This document shows positions 23,879 through 36,200 of a stretch of DNA of 64,000 nucleotides, in pieces. The DNA is from Bemisia tabaci. Taxonomy: Eukaryota; Arthropoda; Insecta; Hemiptera; Aleyrodidae. A model generated the notes under the pieces. That model worked only from the letters and a program-made list of their open reading frames with translations, had not been told where the DNA came from and made no database searches. The position numbers and the translations under genes are program-made. Positions within the stretch are counted from its first letter, which is position 1. Every line of letters begins with the position of its first letter. Where the stretch lies: the NCBI RefSeq assembly GCF_918797505.1, contig NC_092802.1, positions 11,179,480 to 11,243,479 of the forward strand, in the 5' to 3' direction.

Positions 23879-23884
23879 TTTATT
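23879..23884 (-). promoter_or_regulatory. Candidate polyadenylation signal, EB1
   Basis: AATAAA on the minus strand, about 320 bp beyond the EB1 stop codon. Use inferred. Confidence 0.4.
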
Positions 23885-24203
23885 TAAAAGAAATGATCAT
23901 TAACAAATTTTGCGGAAAAAAGTAACCGACAAGTAATGCTAACTTTGATTAAAGATTAGTTTCTTTCACTTTGGGAGAAAACAATAACTAAAAGTTACAA
24001 AGGGTAAGGCGGCAAAAGAGCGAAGAGAATACAGGTAGGTAGCAAAAATGGGAAAAGGAAGAAAAATATAAATATGATAAGGCGGAACACATGCACTTCC
24101 AGCTAGAAATGGCTTGTTCCCGACATAAATTAAGTAAGAGTATAAATAAATATAAATTAGTAAATACAAAACTTTCGTTTCAGTTGATTAATAAGTAGTT
24201 GTT

Positions 24204-27200
24204 TCAATAATCTTCTTGTTCGCCGTTCCCTTCAACTTGCTCTGGGGGTGCAAATCCATCCTAGAAAATAAAATGAAAATGAATTTAAAAAAAGTCCATT
24301 ATGGCTGTGCTAAAGTCTAGTTATGAGTCAAATTATACTGAGTTTGGCCAACTTGACCCGACTCAACTTGATTCTGCTCAAAGGTTAGGTAAAGGCTGGA
24401 GAAAGTTCTCAACTCGACTTAACAGCCAATGATCTTGGCTTTAAGTTTTTCAAGAGTCAGAAACACCGCAATGAGTGAGAGGTTTACAGATTGACCAAAT
24501 GTTAACTGACCAAAAAGAATGAATATTCGTGTCTGCCGACTTTGGCCGGATACAAAAAATCAATATCCATTTCCAGTGACCCGAAAAATCTATTTCGGCC
24601 CAACTCTAGTCCTAACAAATTTTGCTCTGCAGCAAATTTCTCCTGACAAGCTGTGCAAAGTAAGCTCGTTCAGGAATTTTATACTCTAACATTTTGTGTC
24701 AAATGCGCAGAAATGCCACCGATGATGCAGTCCTGCTTTGGTGGGGTTGTAATATTACAGTGTGTAAATGGGGCCACGGGAATGCCATCTTACAGATCAC
24801 TGGATATACGTCTATCCTCTCATCAGATGTACAAAAACAATGAAATGAAAATAAAATCAGTCAATTTTTAATCATCCAAAAGATTTGTAGGCAGACCATT
24901 AGTTTCAATTTGACAAAGTACGGAGGCTTCTTTCAATAAAATTTGCCAGTCAGAAGCTTCTGATTCTGTTTTCTCAAAACTTCATTTTTGCACTTACTGC
25001 TCTCTTCGCTATCACGGCAGATTACTTGTAAAAGTTGTTCAAGATTTAAAGAAGGACTTACCTCTGTAGCATAAAGAATATCTAAAATTTTTTGTAACAC
25101 TGGCGACTCTCCTTCTTGTTCTTGACACAGTACTTCTATATCCCTCAGTTTCCCGAAATAAAAATCTCTTTCTTTTTCTAGTCCATCTACTGTTATTTTT
25201 AATTCCATCATCTGAAAAAATAGAAACAATTAGGAGTTGAGATAATGACTAGATTATTCAGTGAGAGTTTCAGAAATAAAGAAATTAACTTGGGCAAGAG
25301 TGATCTACTGAATAAATTGGATTGGTGATTTTGATAGGGCATGTAGAAAATTTCATCACAACTATCAATCTTGTTTTCCACAGAATTCAGAAAATGAGAC
25401 CTCTGACATTTCCCCGTTTCTATTTTGATACAATGGGCCTGTTGCAAACTTTTGCTAGAGCAAAAATAAGAGTTAGTACTCATAGAAAATGTCTCAAAAA
25501 TCACGATGAGCGCATTGGCAAAGTCTGAAATGCACTCCTTACTTCACGATTAGCATGAGAAATTGGCGCCTTTTTGAGCTTCCCGCCTCAAAAACAATAT
25601 CACCGCACAGGTGAACATTTCGTTAGAGGAGTCATTCCATCCAACCCCTGCTCACAAGGATACTACGCAATACTCAACACAGCCGCCGCCAATCCCCCAA
25701 AACACATGTGACAGGATAATGATTCTCACCACCTGATAACAACCAGCAAGTTTACATTCACATTTTTTTCGCTTTGTTAGGTATCCGCCTTGATTGACCA
25801 CGTTCACTCCTCAACTTGCGCGCCATGTTGGGCAGGGATTGAATGGAACGACTCCGCCAACAAAATTTTTACCTGTGCTGTAGTATCCTTTTTGAAGCAG
25901 AAAGCTTATAAAACGCAAATTTCTCTTGCAGATTGTGAAATTAGGAGTGCATTTCAGAATTTGCCGATGCGCTCATCAGATTTTTGAGACATTATCTACA
26001 AGGAACAACTCTTATTTTTGCTCTAGCAAAAGTTTGCAACAGGCCCATTCCCAGACAATTAGCGATTAGTAGAGTCCCTTTATACTGAGAGTCAAGACAA
26101 TGTGAATCCATTTCTGATTGGTTCTCGTATTTTAGGCCTTCACAGTGTCACAAACGGGAATAAAGATTACATTTTCACCGATTGCAAAGATTTTAATCTG
26201 GAATGGACCAGGGAATTACGGGTTCGGCAAGGAACAAACAGAATGAAAGAGAGAACGGAGAGAGGAATTTGAGAATGGGCCGATCAAAGATTACAAAAAA
26301 CTTTCAATTTCTGTAATCTTTATTCCCACTTGTGACTCCATGAGGGGGTGTTGTCTTGACTCTCAGTATAAAGGGACTATAGCGATTAGCAGGATGGTTA
26401 AAAATCATTACTTCCACACCCGAACACAGAATTTATTGCATGAAATATCAAACACATTCAAGAAAGCACAAAAAGTTAGTCTACATTTTTTCCAGCCGCG
26501 TTTCACTTTTCCCCTGACATTCCTTAGTTTTCACTGACGTTTTAAGGCTCCCTTAAATAACCCTGCTATTCTTGACTACAGCAACTCTCAGACAGCTACC
26601 ATAAAAGAATGCCATACAGGAGCCATAACTAGTTTTGTTCAATAAGTAAAAATTGAAAGTACTAAAAAAAGCCTGGATTTATTTGATCAGCTCACGGAAC
26701 TAAAATTACATTTTTTCAAGATGGACTACTTAAGATACAACAGCAAGGAAAAAAAGGAGGTGGGATACAAAAGTAAAACACATACTTGATTATTTAGTTC
26801 TTCAATTTTACCGCTATCTCCTCGACCTACTCCTGGTCTGGCAGCTGGGTTCACTGATCTTGGTTGAGCTCTTGGAACTGTAAAAGAAACAGAGAAACAA
26901 TTAAAAAAACAGAACATGAAAGGAGGAAAATCAGATATGTCCTGACTCTGTCCTAAGATTTTAGCAAATCTTTGACTATCTACAATATTGTAAGAGACAT
27001 GAAGATTAATTATTTATAGCTACTAATTTTAGAAGGATAGAGAGGAGGACAAAAACTAAAGCTTCAAACATTTTTAATGAGCAACAGTTGGCTGGCACCC
27101 ATTATTTCTAGGCTCATGAAACTACTAATGCGGCTTTTCCTTCTGTGCGCTATACCACTTTGCAAGAAATAAGCTCAAAAATTCGAAATAAGCGATTTCA

Positions 27201-30200
27201 GGAAACTGATAAGTGATTTTTTAGTAACTTTCTCAAATTTTTCAATAATTGATTATAAATTTAAACATTTTTCAGTAGGTTTTCAAATTTCATCTTTTCA
27301 CTTTCAACAAATCATCGAAGGACATCAAAAGTCACAGATGTTGAAGTGCTTACTAGTATAATTCCTTCAAAAATACAGATGTGTTTGTTTTAATCATCGT
27401 TCGACTCAACGAGCTTTCACTGAACTGGCTCTCTCATTCCCCTATGATATTAAAAGAGCAATATCAAAATCCATGCTTAAAATCTTTCATATTTCGTCGA
27501 CTTTTTTGAAAGACAAGTGTAAACGCCCAAGACAATAAGGAAACACTCAATAATGTGACATTTGAAGCTACAAAATATCTTAAATTGGGGATGCAGCCTC
27601 TAATACAAGTTTTGACAGAACAGCTGTAAATTTCTAGAGACATTTTCCCTAATGACTAACGGTGTACTACTCAAACATTCTAGAATCCTTAAAACAACGT
27701 GAAGATCTTAGCATGCGAAGGGTGGATGGAGAGACTAAACTACATAAAATGAAAACATAAGCTTTGGCTATGAAAGAAAAATTGAGCAATGTTTTAAATG
27801 ATGAATTCTGTCAAAAATTTAAGGCCCTAGGCAAATTTTAGTTTTCTATGCATGAATTTTAAAAGTACCACTCATATGAATTCAGTTCAACTTGAAACGT
27901 GAAAATCTATCATTTGACTGCTTTTAAATTCTATTTTCGAGTTGATTATGTTTTTTCTCCCCCAATAAATATTACCATGAAAAATTTATGAATACTCGAA
28001 ATACAGTCTCAGGGTGGAGTGATTTGTCCACAAACACAGACTAATTCTTCAATATTAACTAGTTTTAGATGACGAATTGATCTTTTAATAATGACTAATC
28101 CTGTTTCAACTTTGCATTTAAAATACTGACAAAGATATTAAGTGTCATTTATTTATTTCCCTTGATGCAAGTAGAAATTTCAATTTGATCCATTGAGATT
28201 TTCATGTAATCAATTGGGATTTTGATCATCAACTTTCTTTGATTTTACATGGATGTGGAAATTACACGCGTCATTGATTTTGATTCTTCAATGATTTGTT
28301 GATACTAGGAATTAAACTAAAATGCCATATTTGAGACTCAATTTTGACTTCTGCCTTTAGAAGAATCAAGCTTCTACTTTCTGCAGACATAGAAGAGGGA
28401 AACATTGGTTATAATCATAGGCAAAAACTACAGCAGCAAGCAAACAAAAGCAGAGAAAAATAAGCAGGTAGGCTTAAGATTTGAGCGATGGCAAAATAAT
28501 AAGTGAACATTTGCTAGAATTTCTCAGGATAGCTTATTTGTAATGAGGTTTCTGCTCTTGAAACGGAGCAATTTAGTGAATAAAGTAAACTGCCTGGAGC
28601 AAGAAATTAAATAAGGACTATGTACTTAACTTCAAGGCCGGATTTACATAGTTGAAAGAACAGAGGGTTCCTTTCCTTCTTTAAAAGACTGGAATAGATT
28701 TCATGTGCAGTAACAGAAGGTATAAATTAAAAAAGCAAAAACCATTAATACCTAGTCCATCAGACCTCCTAACAGGGTTTAAAGTTTCTTTTGATTTTCG
28801 AATTCCTTCAGAACCTAAACTTCTGTTTGTGCTACCTTCAAAGAAAAAAAAAAAAAAAATGTTTGTTGTTATTCAGAGCGACTGGAAATAAAACTGTCCG
28901 GCTTTCATTTTCCTTAGACAGTCTTGAAATAAAAATATAAACGAACTCTGCACACTAAAGGGGGCTTACTAGCTCTTGGTACATTTTGGCGAAACATTAA
29001 TAGTTAATCATGAAGTTCATCATTTGGCCAAATCCAAATAATTAGTTGGTTAGGTCGGTACGAGCCGATAAATTCATGATTGAACAGTTGTGTAAAAGAG
29101 GCAAGAAGGTTGAAGTCAAGAGGCTAGGTCAGGAAGGATGGCAGAACAGATATCTCAGAATGTCATTTGGTACTACCCCATTCACTTTAAAATTATAGGG
29201 GGGGGGGGGGGGGGGGGGGAGGAGATAAGGAGACAGCTAGCTCCTTGGCGTTGCCAGTCACATCTGAAATGTCATGGAGATGTTGAAATAGAATCGACAA
29301 ATGCTGAGAAAGGGAAGACTTGCAATTTTTCTGCCATGCATCAACATGTAAGATATGAATGTGTAAGTTCAATTTCAAATATATTCACTCCTCCTTGACC
29401 AAAGCACCTAATTTTTTTGCCTTAGCCTAGTGATGCACTTTATGATTTCGTATTAAAGTTTCATCAAAATATACTAAAAGCCAGTAAGTCTTCTTTGATG
29501 TTCCGAGTTCTTCATGCGTGTTTTACGTTATCTGTGTCTTCATTAGTGGCTTTGTTAATTAAAAATTTTTGCGAAGAAAAAAAAGAATGGCAATGTAAAA
29601 AACAAGAGTATACATACAACGTGATCTAAAAGTCCCTAACCACCCCTGTAACCCTTAGTATTCTTGTCCCTTTTCGGGGAGATCCTCTTAAAATTTTGGG
29701 GGGCCTGAAAAACGATTTTCATTGACCTAGGAGCAATCACAAAATTTCAAGTCTCTACCTGAATTTGTTCAAAAGTTACATGGGTGATGCAAGGGCCTGG
29801 TAGCGCAAGACTTTTAAATCACCTTGAATAGCTAAGAAAAGGTTAGAGAAAGAGAAAAATTACACTACAGACAAAAAGCAACAAGGCATGCTTAATGCAG
29901 AGTTATGAATTCAAGACACTATCTTTTAGGCTACATTTACCAAGACAAAAGCAGTTTTGCTTCTCGTTCTGATGCATGCAAGAACTGCAAAATGGTAAGT
30001 TTATTTTCTATTTTGAAAGTCCTAGCAGAGGCGCAGAACATACTAGATCAGATGTTAACTTGGGCGCATCAATTTAATTATCAATTTGGAGAATTTTGAA
30101 AACAAAAATGTCAGATTGAAATGACTGTGCACTGGATCCAAGTCCACTTTAAGGAAATCAAGCAAAATACAGCAAAACAAGCAAAGTTAGTACTGATTAA

Positions 30201-33200
30201 GGCAAACTGCCAACACTGCAACGTTTGCTCAAAACTGACGATCAGCAAAACAAGAAAAGAGAGAGGAACTTAATTTTTGGAGCTACATTAACCTTTTGGG
30301 CTTCGATTTACAAGAGCATCAAAGTTATGCCAGCCTTAATGTCAATTATTATGATGATGATAAGTCACTTTCGTATCATGGGCGTATGCATTTTGAAAAC
30401 AGAAATGTGGGCCTAGTTTTTGAAAGCAGCTTTTAAATAATAAGAGAGTGATGAAGAGAAGAAAAATGTGCAGATCGCTAAACTCAGTAACCATTTAGCT
30501 TGATTCAAGTATCTCAAAATGCCATATCCTATTTCAGATTTTTAAAATAAGCAAACTCAATTGTTTTAGATTTTTCCAACATATTTTAGAAATAGATAGC
30601 TGAGAAAAATTACGAAAATTCTTGAGAAATATGTTGATTAGTTTTCAGAAAAAATAAACTAGGTATGATTGGAAGTCAACAAAATAGCAAACCGAAATAT
30701 GTGGTTTCCAAGATTTGCAATCAATAATACCTACTGAAATAATAATAATAATAAATACATTTTCTTTAAAAAAAAAAGTAAAGAAGTTAAGAGAGGTTGA
30801 TGTTAGAAAAAAACCATGAAAAATCAAAATGTAAACAAAAAAAAATCACCATTTCGAGAGGCTATAGAGGGAGCTTTAGTTCCGTAATTTGTTTTTGGGG
30901 GTTCTCTTTTGGCTATGTTTCTGGCGCTGGAACCTCCTGCACCCATACCTTCACCGCCACGAGCTGCAAGAGCATCGTACTCAGTCAGGGCATAATTGAC
31001 ATCGAAAAATTTCTTAAACCACTGCAAGAACTCGAAGTTATCTTGGAAGCGGCCTTTAACGAGTTTATCTATGGGAACAATCTGAAATGTTTAGATAAGG
31101 TGCAATTGACATATTAGTGCTTGAGTTCCAGGGTGCTCCTGAGCAGGAGAGACAAGGAGGAAAAAAGACATGATAAAAATGAAAGAACAACTGAAATAAA
31201 AAATAGAAAGAAGAATTCGTTCTTGCGCAATAGCCTTGGTTAAACAGATTCTCTTTTACATAGTAAATGGTTTAGCAACTTAAAATCATCTCAAAAATAC
31301 TTCTTGAGATGTATTCTACTTCTTATCAAGCTTTGGGTGCATGAGTGTTATTGAGGATGCAATAATTAACAATTGATGATAAGTGAGAGCAGACTGTTTT
31401 TTCGAACCGGTATTCAAAGATTTTTCATGCTGGAATTTATGATGAAAAGAGCTAGATGCATGGGGGTGCTTGCAACGTAATTCTTTTCAGCATAAATATG
31501 TCTAATTTGAACGTGTACAACTGAAAATTAACATTTTTTGGCCTAATTTCACTACTTGACAGAGACATGTGAAAATTTTTCCTTCACTTTTTGATCATTC
31601 ATTCAACTCATAAAATTCATAAAACTCCATTTACTTATGGAAACTTAATCCTTCGTTCAGTATTCATAGTGTAACTTAGAAAAATTGAGCCTGACAGAGG
31701 CTTAGTTTGATTAAGTGGACAGTGAGAATGTTTTTTTTCAGATTTCAAGTTACAAGATTTTTTCGATTTTACAGTCTTCTTCATGATTCCTTGATTTCCC
31801 TGGCCTATTGAAATTCTCCGATAATTCCACATTTTCCACACCTGTTGACACTGCTGATCTCACAAAAACTTTTAGGAAAGCAAAAGAAAACTCATCAGGA
31901 ATAGCTGAGGATTAAGTTTCTAAAGTGAAGCAAAAATAACCAGGTATATTTGAAAACTCATAATTTTAAAATCAATATGCACTTTGGCATGCAACCATAA
32001 TTGTAAATGCAACTTACCAGCAAAGCACTGAGAAAATTACATTAAAAAATTCATGTCTTAACAGAAGACAAATAGGCAAGCACTAAACTCATTGAAGGGG
32101 TGCAGAAACTTCCAAGGGTTTCCCCAAAATAAATTTAGGTTCCCCATTTTAAGTTTTCGCAGAATTTTGCCTGACACATAAAGTAACAGTTAACAGTTTT
32201 GTTCCCTTAAAACAGCACGCTTGAGGGTTTGATTCCCCCAAAAACAGTGCGCTTGGATGTTTAGTTCCCCACCTTGCAAAAAAAAAAAAAAAAAACATTT
32301 CACAGGATCAGACCGGGACCTACTGGTCCTGTGGTATGGAAGTTTCTACACACCTACTCATTGAGAAGAAGGAGTGTCTTTCCTAGTTCCAGAGCATGTT
32401 CAAAATAAAAAGACTGAGTAAACTCTACGGTAAAATGGGTAACTGATAAGAGAACAGCAGGCAGAGCTCTACGGAGACTGAGAAAGCTCAACAGTGGAAT
32501 GAAAAAACTTGTGTACCCGGTTGCCTGAGAACCTGACGCGAGTTTCTAACAGACAATTTGGAGGGTTTCGGAGCTAAGAATCCACTTTGCTCTGCTCCTA
32601 GATAACCGCCACTTCCCAATGGTATTTCACCTCTGGCTTCAAACCCATCGTATAATCTACCATCATAATTGGCATCGAAAAATTTCTTAAACCATTGCAA
32701 AAATTCAAAATTATCTTGAAATCTTCCTTTTATCAATTTATCTACAGGAATAACCTGAACATAAACATGAATAAGAAGGAAATTCAAATTTAAAACGTTA
32801 CGGTTAAAACAAGTATGAATAAAACTACACATTTTTCAAACACTAAGTAAAGTTCGTGTCAGGTCAGTCGATGTCAATTCAACCAATGAATTTTCATGAC
32901 CGTCTTAGATTTTGATGAGACTTGAGTGATCCATGATCGTATGAAGATCGCAAAAGTTCAACTCCTACAACCAACAGAACCAAAGTTTTGGGGGCTCAAA
33001 GATTACAAAAAACCCAGGCTATTGTAGTTATTTCTTAACATGATAGTTTAAATTATTTTTCTAAGATACTAATACTAATTTCCTGGCAGATGTATTTTGT
33101 ATACTCAGAGCATCAATTTTCAGCATTTTGGGGAACTTATAGAACTAATCAGAAGTAATCAAAGTTACTAATTTTAGCCAAATTAAACGGTATGCTCAGA

Positions 33201-36200
33201 TCCGGGACATTCCAAATGAATTAGTATGCAAATGGGTTAAGTGAGCTCCGGTAGTGATGAAAGGAATCAATCTTGTGAGCAAAACAAGGCACTAATCATT
33301 GGTAATATTAGCATTTTCATATTTTTATTAGGTAAAAAGCGAGCTACTACCTATGATTTTTAAGTCCCATAACCAGTTAGAAGACTTTAAGAACAGCCTA
33401 ATATTCATGGCATTTATTTTGAATGATGGGCGATGCACCACTATCAGTCTATGCTTACTTGAATGAGCAATTATAAAGAATCAGAATTTGAACATTAAAG
33501 GAGTTGTCCTCATTAAAATTCAACTGTTGTTCTCAGCTATTACTTCCATATTGAGCTATCAAAGAATGCTCTTTCTTGCATCGAATACTAATTGAATCTC
33601 ACTCAGTGAAGAGTCACATGATACTGAGACTTAAGGAACAGTGTCATACCTTATCTACACCAACTTTTTTGAATGCTGCTTGAAGTATTTTGAAATTTTG
33701 TATGTATTCATGCTCTAAATTTGTTCGGAACTTGACTCTCTTCAAAATAACGGACCCTGAAAACAGAGGAACACAGATAGGATATGAAATCAATTGGAGG
33801 AGAACTCGGTTAATTCCAACTTACACGCTTACCAGTGTTTTTTTATGGCATGGCTTCCCTTTTGAGTTCGTATAGTTAAAAGGTATAAAACAAAAAAGAG
33901 CGCTGGGATAAAAAAAACTGACAATAGTCAATGAAAAAGTTGGCAAGAGGAAAGTTATAAAATCCAGGAAATCAAAGAGGTATTATTTATTCAAAATATG
34001 CAGCTCTTTGCAGAACAATTTTTTAACTCTCTTGTTTTATTTTCTTAAATTTGTCGGTCAAATTACCGACAAAACACATTCTGAACTATTCAATGACCAT
34101 TTAATGAAAGAGCTCCTTTGAATTAAAGATAGAAACGCATTAGGAATCACATAGTACATAAACCTTTTTCAAATACCATTCAATGGGCCTCTGAAAAGGG
34201 TATGAAATAAAGCACAACGCAAAATGTTTTTTCTCCAAATTCACAGGGAAAAAAATCACACAACAGGAAGTATACGAGTGTTCACAATAAATGGCAAAAA
34301 CACTGGTGATGTAATTTGTACGATTTTTTTCATTCGATCTGTGTTAAAAATATTATTAAGATCTCATTCAGGACTTGATATCAGAACTACCTATAGAGTT
34401 AATTATTTTCTAAGTGAGATTTTGAAGAGAATGTGTGCTATCTTTATCTACTTCAGATCTTGTCTGGTGGCTCATTCTAGTAAGGTGATTATGTTATTTT
34501 ACTAAGTTGAACATCAATTAAGAGGGGATGACACCCCCCCCCCCCCCCAAAAAAAAAAAAACTCCCCAGCTGGGACTAGGAATGAGAGAAAAAAATTGAC
34601 AATACAGCATTTGGAAAAAAGAGAAAAAAAGAAAGAGAGAGGGAAAAGGCAGAATGAGTCAAATGAAACTCAATAAACAGCTCTCTTGTGAATGGTCAAT
34701 AAAAGACAATCCTAATATGACTATAACTTTCTCTTTAGCTCCTGACTGGTGATGCTGCAGCCTGGATTACACAATCTAACTAGCCTTAAAATTGAGATAT
34801 TTAAATGGGTTGCCTTATTTGGCAATTCAGCTGTGACCAGTTCAGGGTCAGTGACTTATCCTCAGAAACCTGCAAAAATAACAACTTTTGACCTCAAGCC
34901 CATAACCCTGCAGATGAGCCTCTACATTACTGAAAACTGATGCACGTGCACTGCAATGTTGTAAAAATGCTAAAACAGTGGGGGGGGGGGGGGGGGGAGT
35001 AAATGAATCATTTCCATTAAATGACTGTTGGAGGTAGGTACAAGCCGTTTTGGAAATTTCGTGGGAATTTTTATTCCTTTTTTCACTATTAGTGAAAACC
35101 TGTTGTACTTTGAAATTAACAAGAAAAAAAAGAGATCCCTCAAGTCATTAACCTTCTATGGAATGAATTAATTTTGAATCTTAGATTTTGGGGGATAAAG
35201 CTCTATTTTGTAACTGCATAAAAAACCTTGGGTAGGTACCAATTTTTCCCCAAAATTATACATTTTTGGAAATCAGTTATTCAAAAAAAGGAAAAAAAAA
35301 TGAAAATTTGCAAAATCATACTACGGAGGAAAGAAACAATTTTTAAAAACCCCAAAAATACGTTGTTACAAATTCATAACGCTATGCAATAAAGGGTTAA
35401 TAATTTTTTGACTTCAAAAACTAAATGGAAGATTGATAAAAAAAATTGTTCGAGTAAAAAATTGATAAAAAAAGTAAAAAACCTCTGAGTCAAAATGATG
35501 ATGTCATTAAAAGCAGCAGGTAAATATTGAAAGTGTTTGTTATCAGTAGCTGTTATCTCTTGGAGGCAGATTCATCTACGAGTGTAGAAAGACCTTGTCT
35601 CACGTCAAAAATTGTCATCAGTCTCTACTACACGGCAGGTACTATGTCTGATGCTGAAATCCTGGTTGTTTCGTCTCCATACATTTCACTCAATTCTCAG
35701 TTTCTGAGCAGTTCAACCAATAATTTGAGTGACTTATAGAGCGAGAATTCTCTGGAGCAATTCAAACTTACTAATTTGACAAAACTGCAACTAACCTTGC
35801 CAATTTATTTTGAAAAATGAATAATTCATTACACAGGGGATGCCAAAGAAATTCAGATTGAAATCCCTTGACTTTTCTGACAAACTTTAAAAAAATTCCA
35901 TCACTGAGAAACAAGATGGAATACAATATTTTCTAATTCTACCGGAAAATGAGCTTGATCTATGAGACTTGACGCATAACGATTCATCATTTTCAAAGAC
36001 GCCATTTTCCTACAAGTTGTATAACATTTTTTTCTTTTCCTACGACTTTCCCCAGTTTTTCTTAACCGTATTCACCCTGATTATGCATTGCTCAATGATG
36101 TTTTTACACTGCTTTAGAGATTTAAAGGGTAATTTTTCCCCCATCTGATGCAGAAATTTTGGAGAAATTTGGAGCAAAATTGACTAAAGCTCACTATTCA

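Larger units (their letters stand above)
20490..24203. other. Convergent intergenic region, no gene seen
   Basis: The region lies between the PSMB2 stop and the EB1 stop. It contains the PSMB2 3' UTR, a small hairpin at 21073-21125 (TTTTGGTCCGATCC against GGATTGGACCAAAA), the palindrome at 22318-22473, a MITE at 23196-23434 and the EB1 3' UTR. The ORFs here are short and show no family features. Confidence 0.5.
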
